NCBI GenBank assembly: GCA_021399445.1
Contig: JAJTUQ010000005.1
Coordinates: 1,922,001-1,986,000 of the forward strand
Direction: 5' to 3'
DNA: 64,000 nucleotides
Origin: Xylogone sp. PMI_703
Lineage: Eukaryota > Ascomycota > Leotiomycetes
In this document: positions 58,924 to 64,000 of the stretch, piece by piece
How positions within the stretch are numbered: the first letter of the stretch is position 1
How the letters are laid out: every line of letters begins with the position of its first letter
Notes under the pieces: model-generated
Seen by the model: only the letters and a program-made list of their open reading frames with translations
Told to the model about the DNA's origin: nothing
The model's database searches: none
Position numbers and translations under genes: made by a program

Positions 58924-59590
58924 ATGCCTCCTGCTCGCTCTCGACCCCAGGCCGATGATTCGCGCTCTGAAGCCTCCAGTACTAAGGAGAAGACTGGTAC
59001 CAACTCATCCAGCGCCCCCAATGGCAAGAATCGTCGTGTTGCAAACAATCTAGGCCCGGCCAGCTCTCTGCGAGATGTCGCCATGGCTGATTCCGATGCT
59101 GGAATTGATACATCTGCTGCTACAGGCTCTGAGTCCAGCCCAAGTGTAAGTGTCTTCACGGTCTGTCTCTCTGTTTAGAGCAATTGCTAATGAATAATCC
59201 TCCAGATACAATGGTCATCGTTCGATTCGTCAATCCTGCATGAGTATCGATATGATTACCGTCTGAATACTCCAGCGGCCTTCAAAAAGCCTTATAATCA
59301 ATGTGTCCTGTCAACGTCGTACGTGGGTAAAATGTCTCCGACCATGGCTAGACGGAAGGAGCAGCGTCGACAGGATAAGGGCCGCCTGGCTAATGCAGTC
59401 CGGCGACACTTCAACAGCATGGGAATTGCTGAGAATGAAGTGGTAGTGGAGTTCTTGTACAAAGTGCGCTGGCAAGGTGAGCCGGTCTTAACCAACCACA
59501 TAACCATCACTTCGGCCGGACAGAAGGCTAACGACTCCTTTCGCAGATAAGAATTTTCGCATGCGATTTGCGCCTCAGCGCCCTCGATAA
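58924..59590 (+). CDS. SAP30: SAP30 Sin3-binding subunit of histone deacetylase complex
   Basis: Three exons: 58924-59145, 59206-59476 and 59547-59590; 178 aa. SAP30 bridges Sin3 and the Rpd3-type histone deacetylase complex in the nucleus. The N-terminal 75 residues are polar and low in complexity. The conserved part starts IQWSSFDSSILHEYRYDYRL and continues through MSPTMARRKEQRR, LANAVRRHFNSMGI and VVEFLYKVRWQ. Exon 3 adds DKNFRMRFAPQRPR, the expected end of the Sin3-binding domain. If intron 2 is not removed, the tail is replaced by about 24 unrelated residues. The ATG at 58924 is the first in the frame. Confidence 0.92.
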
Positions 59591-60385
59591 AGCGAAAGAT
59601 TGGTATAGGCATTGGTTTTGGCGTTGCGGTAATGGCATACTGGTTTATTTTTTGGGTGGGCTCGGTTGGACTCTGGTGTTCAGAGATTCGGTTTCCACTC
59701 AAGGCTCAGGGATACGGGATAATGAACCATCTACACTTTGATTCTGGCTTGGAGGGCCGGCTCACCTATCAGCAGGTAATATCACGAATATTGGTTTACG
59801 CAGTGATGCATAATTTCGGGGCATAGACTAACTGTCATGTTGTGTCGCATATGTATTAATAATTATCTGTATATTTTAGTGTATGAGTTACAATTTCATT
59901 TCAGCTTAAGCAATCAAGAACAATGGGCTCTTTGATGTCTAAATTGAAGTATTTTGCATCGCTGGTGAAAAAGTGAGCGAAACTAGCAGTCTATCTACAA
60001 TGAACAAAGCAAATAAGACGTTATCTATTCGATACCTTATTTGAACAACCTGTACCGAATCTATAAAATCTGGAATACAAGTGTACACGGCAAAGATGAT
60101 GCATGGTACATGAGCGACCATTCTAGAAATAACCAGTTGAAAGCGAGAGATTCCTTACACACACACTAGCCGCGACTCGCCAATGGTTTCCATCGGAATC
60201 TGTGCGGTGCGGTTGCGGGCGGGACGTAAATAAAAAAATTCCGCAATTATCAAATCGTTTGGATATACGACAATTGCAAAGCTCTTTAATATCTATAACC
60301 CCGGGAAATTAGGAATTTTTGGTTTGAAAACTCTCTCTTTCATTCAGTCTGCGGTTATGCACAACAGCGTTCAGCCGCCACAATC
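59591..60385. other. Intergenic, MDJ1 promoter
   Basis: About 800 bases between SAP30 and MDJ1, both on the plus strand. It holds the SAP30 3' end and the MDJ1 promoter. I did not find a convincing heat-shock element, and no coding sequence is supported. Confidence 0.45.
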
Positions 60386-62150
60386 ATGAATCCGAGTAGT
60401 ACCGCAAGCTTCTTCTCCAAGATTGCTAATGTTGCTCCTTCTTCCACACGGTTACTGCATCCGGCACAGAGCTGTCGACAGCAGCTGCGAAATCATCGGT
60501 CGACGACGGCGGCGAGGAAGGAGGTCCGGTATATCTGCTCTTCGAGGGACCAGCAGTCGCGGAGGCCGCAAGCTAGGCCGGAGAATCAATGGGTGTTGAA
60601 ACCATCTCGCAGAAGGGTACGTACGTCATTTCACAAGATTTATTTTAACGCATTATGGTTTTTAAATGCAGATTGACTAAATGTTATTGAAATTAATCAC
60701 AGAGTTTTCATGCCTCTTCGAATCAGCTCGCAACGAAGAATCCGTATACTGTTCTTGGAGTAGATAAGGATGCCAGCCCCGCAGCTATCAAGAAGGCCTA
60801 TTACGGACTCGCGAAGAAATACCACCCTGATACGAACAAGGACCCCACAGCAAAGGATAAGTTCGCAGAGGCACAATCCGCATATGAACTCCTGACGGAC
60901 CCGCAGAAGAAGGCAGCTTGGGACCAGTTTGGAGCGGCTGCGTTCGACCAAGGAGCTGGCGCTGGTCCGGGACCTGGAGCTGGACCTTCCGGTGCAGCTG
61001 GAGGACCGTTTGGTGGGTCGCCTTTTGGAGCGGGTGGTTTCCCTGGGGGAGGGTTTGGAGCCGACTTTAATTTTGAGGATCTGTTTCGCGGGTTTACAGG
61101 CGCTGGCAGGAGGTCTGGTTTTGGTCGTGGGAGCCCATTCCAGCAGGAGGAAATTTTAGTGGGCGACAACATAGAGGTCCAAACGACGATATCTTTCATG
61201 GAAGCGGCCAAAGGGACCAGCAAGACAATCACTATTACGCCATTGTCCACTTGCAAAACATGTTCCGGAAATGGATTGAAGTCAGGAGCATCACGGTCAG
61301 AGTGCTCGGCATGTGGCGGGACGGGAACGAGAGTCCATTTTATGTCTGGGGGATTTCAAATGGCTTCAACATGTGGTACTTGTGGTGGACAAGGATACAC
61401 AATACCTAGAGGCAGTGAGTGCCGAACATGCTCTGGTCATGGAGTGGTCAGAGAGAAAAAGTCGGTCCAAGTCGATATCCCTGGAGGAATAGAAGATGGA
61501 ATGCGGTTGCGAATAGACCGTCAAGGAGATGCAGCAGTGACCGGAACTTCGTCGAGCGCCGATGCAAAGTCTATCCCGGGAGATCTCTACGTACTAGTTA
61601 GAGTAGCTACGGATCCCAAGTTCCGCCGGTCAGGAGCAGATGTTTTATACACTGCCACAATTCCACTTACCACCGCGCTTTTAGGAGGAGAAGTTAAGAT
61701 TCCAACGCTCGATGGTGATGTCAATGTGAAGGTGGCTACGGGTACCGGCACTGGCGATAAGATCACTCTCACCGGCATGGGAATGAAGAAGCTTCAGGGC
61801 AGGAGAGGCGCCTCCGGAGATCTCAAGGTCGAGTTCAAGGTGCAGATGCCCAAGTACCTGAGCGCCAACCAACGGACGATCGTGGAGATGCTAGCAGATG
61901 AGATGGGAGATAAATCAGCGAGACGCATTATGAATATCCCCCGATCCAAGTGAGCACTGAGCGCTGCAATGGCATTTGCATTTGACTTGCTAACCCCCAA
62001 GCTAGTGCTGGTTCCGATCCACATAAACACGAAGGTTTCCTCAGATCCGTATGGAACAAGATTACCGAGCATAATGATGATGCCGGTGACAAGACGAACA
62101 AAGACGGGCAGGATGGTTCAGCAGGGGGGAAAGATGACACTAAGAAATGA
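60386..62150 (+). CDS. MDJ1: Mitochondrial DnaJ chaperone MDJ1
   Basis: Three exons: 60386-60616, 60703-61949 and 62006-62150; 540 aa. It is the co-chaperone of mitochondrial Hsp70 in the matrix. Residues 1-80 are basic and Ser-rich, as in a targeting peptide. The J domain starts [13 protein letters not shown] near 90 and has the HPD triad in [10 protein letters not shown] Gly/Phe/Pro-rich linker follows. The zinc region has four CxxCxGxG repeats ([32 protein letters not shown], about 260-323). The C-terminal substrate domain and a hydrophilic tail [15 protein letters not shown] complete it. The last intron has two acceptors four bases apart (AAG then CTAG). Only the second keeps the frame; the first, or intron retention, gives an immediate stop after PRS plus one residue. 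Confidence 0.94.
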
Positions 62151-63584
62151 ACTGATCCTTCACGATAGGTGGTAATGACTTTATGTAATTATATTGGATG
62201 CTCATACTGTAGATCGTAATGCCGCATTTGAGGCAGGGCTTTATGTATATGGTGAGACTGGAAAAGCGGCAGGGAGCCTAAGGCGCATTAGAAGGGTTGA
62301 GCTTGGAGTGTACGAGTATATTGAGCTGTACATTATCCGTAGTATATCTTGAACGATTCTCTGCTCAAGTCAGATACAGTTCAGATCTTCCTTCCAACCA
62401 GGGGTTTTTAAGACACTCGGGGACTTGGCTGCCCGAATATTGCCAGATGGTTTGTTGAAGAAGCCCGTTAGCTGTGACTGTGAACGTGAGGTGCAGTTGA
62501 TGTGGATTTAGAGTAAATTACCTATATCGACAGAAGGGCCCAAGCCATCCAGTGACTACCAGTGTTGGTTGTTGGTTGTTGGCTTGGACCTGCCTCGCCA
62601 CGGGCCGTTCGGTAGCCCGGCCTTTGGGGGGAAAGGTTGTTGCTGGGCACAGTGGGCGGCGGCCAATGACGACACGAAGCAGAGGGTCGAGCCAGCAACT
62701 GCCATCGAAGGGGAGAAGACGAGCTCTCTGCACTTGCATCTCCAATATGCACGGCCATGTGCTTTCATTGCAGCTAGTAGAAATTGAAATTAGCTTCCTC
62801 CAGAGCTAGTCATGGGTAACATCCGTACGGTATTTCTGCAGGACGGATCACGAAGAAGGTTTTGCTTGGGCGCTGCACAGACGGTTTTTCCACCCCTCCG
62901 CTCCAAGGAAAGGGTTCCTCAGGTGGGCGGTTAAAGTAGGAACCCAAAACCCAAACCCCAAACCAAGCGTGTGAACATTGCGGCCACACACGAGTTCACA
63001 TCGCTCCATAAGGCACTGAATTATTGCAGCCTCCGACATGCCTCGGCGCTTATTATCTGGCACTGTATCTCATCGCTGCTGTTGACGTACTCCAGCGTGA
63101 AGTGGCACGCCTCGAGAATCCCGGTTTCAATGCAGGTTTCCGCTGGCTACTAACTACATCGTTCGTCAGATCTGATCATCAAATAAGCTTCCGAGCCTTA
63201 CTCTCCCTGCACGACCTGCAAAGCCTCTCTGTTGTACAGCGTTGCACACCCAAATCCATATTCGAACGACAGTTTTCCCTCCCGGATGACTTGGAGAGCA
63301 TGAGACGTATGCACCTACGTGCGCTCACGGTTCGAACCGCTACGGTAGGCTAGCTGGAGCATTCTCGACCTTCTACTACTGTATCACAACAACAACCGTG
63401 CGACGGCCTCCTCGATTCCCCACCAGACCTCAGCGCACATTGCGCCCGAGCTGCAAGAGCATAGGGCTACTACAAACCCAGACGAAAACGGCCGTGTGGG
63501 AGACTATCCAGGTTTCTCTCGTATTGCGCCGACTATCGCCATCGTGCTTGAGCAGAGGACCGCGGGTTCCCAAAGTAGGACATC
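62151..63584. other. Intergenic, BRO1 promoter
   Basis: About 1.4 kb between MDJ1 and BRO1, both on the plus strand. Open frames on both strands lack recognisable features. A G-rich run on the minus strand lies at 62964-62943. The stretch just before 63585 is probably the BRO1 5' leader. Confidence 0.45.
62943..62964 (-). other. Possible G-quadruplex tract
   Basis: On the minus strand this reads GG, GGGG, GGG, GGG with three- to four-base T spacers. It could fold as a two-layer quadruplex in the region upstream of BRO1. It also resembles a short telomere-like (TTTGGG)n repeat, but it is not telomeric here. Confidence 0.5.
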
Positions 63585-64000
63585 ATGCAAGCACCGATGA
63601 TTTCGGTGCCGTTAAAGGCCACCAACGAGATAGACTGGATCCAGCCTCTGAAGAGTTATATTCGAGATACCTACGGGGATGATCCAGAGCGGTATGCAGA
63701 GGAGTGCGCAACACTGAACCGTCTGCGGCAGGATATGAGGGGTGCAGGCAGGGACAGTGCTGCTGGCCGAGATCTGCTCTACCGATACTATGGACAGCTT
63801 GAATTGCTGGATCTCCGGTTTCCCATTGATGAAAATCACATCAAGATATCATTTACCTGGTAAGTTGACACTCCACATGTGTTTACGGTAATCTGACCGC
63901 TGATACCCCGCCTTCTTCCCTTAGGTTTGACGCATTTACACACAAGTCCACTGCACAGTACTCGCTTGCATATGAAAAGGCCTCAATCATCTTCAATATT
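63585..64000 (+). CDS. BRO1: BRO1 endosomal sorting protein, 5' part
   Basis: Cut off by the window end. Exon 1 is 63585-63859, the intron is 63860-63924, and exon 2 runs from 63925 past 64000. The protein starts MQAPMISVPLKATNEIDWIQ and continues with DDPERYAEECATLNRLRQDM, RDLLYRYYGQLELLDLRFP and, across the splice, FTW|FDAFTHKSTAQYSLAYEK. This is the N-terminal BRO1 domain, which binds ESCRT-III (Snf7) in multivesicular body formation; Bro1 also recruits the deubiquitinase Doa4. PalA/Rim20 shares the domain, but its start is different, so BRO1 is preferred. About 115 residues are visible. Confidence 0.92.

Noticed and set aside
63320..63345. GGTTCGAACC resembling a tRNA B box
   Set aside because: The flanking bases do not form a T-arm stem, and no matching A box or acceptor stem is present.
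1..64000. CRISPR arrays, insertion sequences, transposon genes or viral genes
   Set aside because: None was seen on either strand. Repeats present are short simple repeats only.

Overview
This window is nuclear DNA from a filamentous ascomycete. The evidence is a dense set of single-copy eukaryotic genes on both strands, about 50 short introns (mostly 41-90 nt, GT...AG, often with a CTAAC/CTGAC-type branch site), a Zn2Cys6 regulator, and the fungal forms of CSF1, NOG1, RRP8, MDJ1 and BRO1. The overall style fits Leotiomycetes (Helotiales-like), but that placement is inferred from general resemblance and was not tested. I see no bacterial, viral, CRISPR or transposon-coding sequence.

Layout. 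0.3-3.8 kb: a RAD5/HLTF-like SNF2 ATPase with a RING finger (-). 4.3-6.6 kb: LSB6-type phosphatidylinositol 4-kinase (-). 7.1-7.7 kb: AIM41 (-). 8.2-8.7 kb: a DUF302 protein (+). 9.3-12.3 kb: translation elongation factor 2 in seven exons (-). 12.8-22.6 kb: the giant lipid-transfer protein CSF1 (-). 23.2-25.4 kb: a TMEM184/OST-alpha-type membrane protein (+). 25.4-30.3 kb is the only accessory-looking stretch: a possible relic of a Zn2Cys6 gene and an intact nine-exon LaeA-like methyltransferase (-), flanked by gene-free DNA. 30.3-32.4 kb: NOG1 (-). 33.4-34.4 kb: a GNAT acetyltransferase (-). 35.1-36.4 kb: DDI1 (+). 36.9-38.4 kb: RRP8 (-). 39.3-42.6 kb: a Zn2Cys6 transcription factor (+). 42.7-43.6 kb: proteasome alpha-5, PUP2 (-). 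44.0-46.7 kb: gamma-tubulin complex GCP2/SPC97 (+). 47.6-49.5 kb: methylenetetrahydrofolate reductase (+). 50.9-54.3 kb: a C2H2 transcription factor with a fungal-specific regulatory domain (-). 54.3-58.9 kb: a 4.6-kb non-coding interval rich in GTAC-type palindromes. 58.9-59.6 kb: SAP30 (+). 60.4-62.2 kb: mitochondrial DnaJ MDJ1 (+). 63.6 kb to the end: the 5' part of BRO1 (+).

The genes do not form one pathway. Loose themes are ribosome production and translation (NOG1, RRP8, EF-2), proteostasis (DDI1, PUP2, MDJ1), membrane lipid and endosome biology (LSB6, CSF1, BRO1) and transcription or chromatin (RAD5-like, SAP30, two transcription factors). Gene models were joined by hand from splice signals and reading frame; each complete multi-exon model gives an uninterrupted frame whose total length is a multiple of three.

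The most notable points are an intron that appears to split the DDI1 start codon (AT|G), a GC-AG intron in the methyltransferase gene, a stop-free 60-nt intron in the MTHFR gene, a tandem acceptor that decides the MDJ1 C-terminus, and the GTAC-rich interval. I found no convincing new multi-gene system.
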